From NCBI GenBank assembly GCA_017303875.1, contig JAFLBP010000049.1:1-33508 (forward strand): a stretch of 33,508 nucleotides of DNA, given 5' to 3'. Under the pieces are notes generated by a model, which saw nothing but the letters and a program-made list of their open reading frames with translations, ran no database searches and was not told the origin of the DNA. This document shows positions 33,382 through 33,508 of this stretch, piece by piece. Origin of the DNA: Chitinophagales bacterium (GTDB lineage: Bacteria > Bacteroidota > Bacteroidia > Chitinophagales > Saprospiraceae). Both the position numbers and the translations under genes were made by a program. Numbering within the stretch: the first letter of the stretch is position 1; each line of letters starts with the position of its first letter.

Positions 33382-33508
33382 GAGGTTTGGAGGTTTGGAG
33401 GTTTGGAGGTTTGGAGGTTTGGAGGTTTGGAGGTTTGGAGGTTTGGAGGTTTGGAGGTTTGGAGGTTTGGAGGTTTGGAGGTTTGGAGGTTTGGAGGTTT
33501 GGAGGTTT
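33382..33508. repeat. GGAGGTTT octamer array running off the window
   Basis: About sixteen nearly perfect 8-base units (reverse complement AAACCTCC) fill the last 127 bases and are cut by the window end. The segment just before, GTCAGGGTTCAGAGG, is the reverse complement of the CCTCTGAACCCTGAC form of the motif seen before rsmH and ftsW. Confidence 0.95.

Overview
The window looks like the chromosome of a member of the Bacteroidota, probably of the Saprospiria group. The phylum call rests on three things. Two large secreted proteins end in type IX secretion (T9SS) sorting domains, one type A and one type B. Several promoters carry the Bacteroidota -7 element TAnnTTTG without Shine-Dalgarno sequences. 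The division and cell-wall (dcw) cluster lacks murF and ddl, and its FtsZ ends in FLHDNVD. The family-level guess is inference.

Layout. Positions 1-200 hold a perfect 54-bp palindrome and a heptamer array. A beta-helix T9SS cargo (210-2591, minus) is divergent from a second T9SS cargo (2727-5174, plus). Then come a small unknown gene (5184-5540, minus), a POT-family peptide transporter (5694-7349), a 49-residue membrane protein (7499-7648) with a clear terminator, and an AT-rich 0.7-kb gap before dnaA (8348-9781). Two tRNA genes follow, Ser-GCT and Pro-TGG. Next is a two-gene cassette (10320-12409) made of an ABC/OLD-type ATPase overlapping a small TOPRIM-like protein; it is AT-richer than its neighbours and has its own promoter. 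A SulP anion transporter (12419-13978) follows, then a repeat-rich gap.

The second half is one long peptidoglycan and division cluster: mraZ, rsmH, ftsL-like, ftsI with a PASTA domain, murE, a 42-residue membrane ORF, mraY, murD, ftsW, murG, murC, ftsQ, ftsA, ftsZ. It encodes much of the cytoplasmic path from UDP-MurNAc-Ala-Glu to lipid II (MurE, MraY, MurD, MurG, MurC), the septal polymerase and transpeptidase (FtsW, FtsI), their membrane partners (FtsL, FtsQ), the Z-ring (FtsZ, FtsA) and the MraZ regulator. A good promoter before ftsA suggests that ftsA-ftsZ can be transcribed on their own. After ftsZ come a small secreted unknown protein and a convergent GWxTD-domain protein, separated by a strong two-way terminator. 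The window ends inside a GGAGGTTT octamer array.

The best candidate for an undescribed system is the ATPase plus TOPRIM-like pair at 10320-12409, which has the logic of OLD, PARIS or AbiL antiphage systems and sits next to tRNA genes. The second theme is a set of dispersed 7- and 8-bp tandem repeats that interrupt the otherwise compact dcw cluster and in one place form the end of murD.
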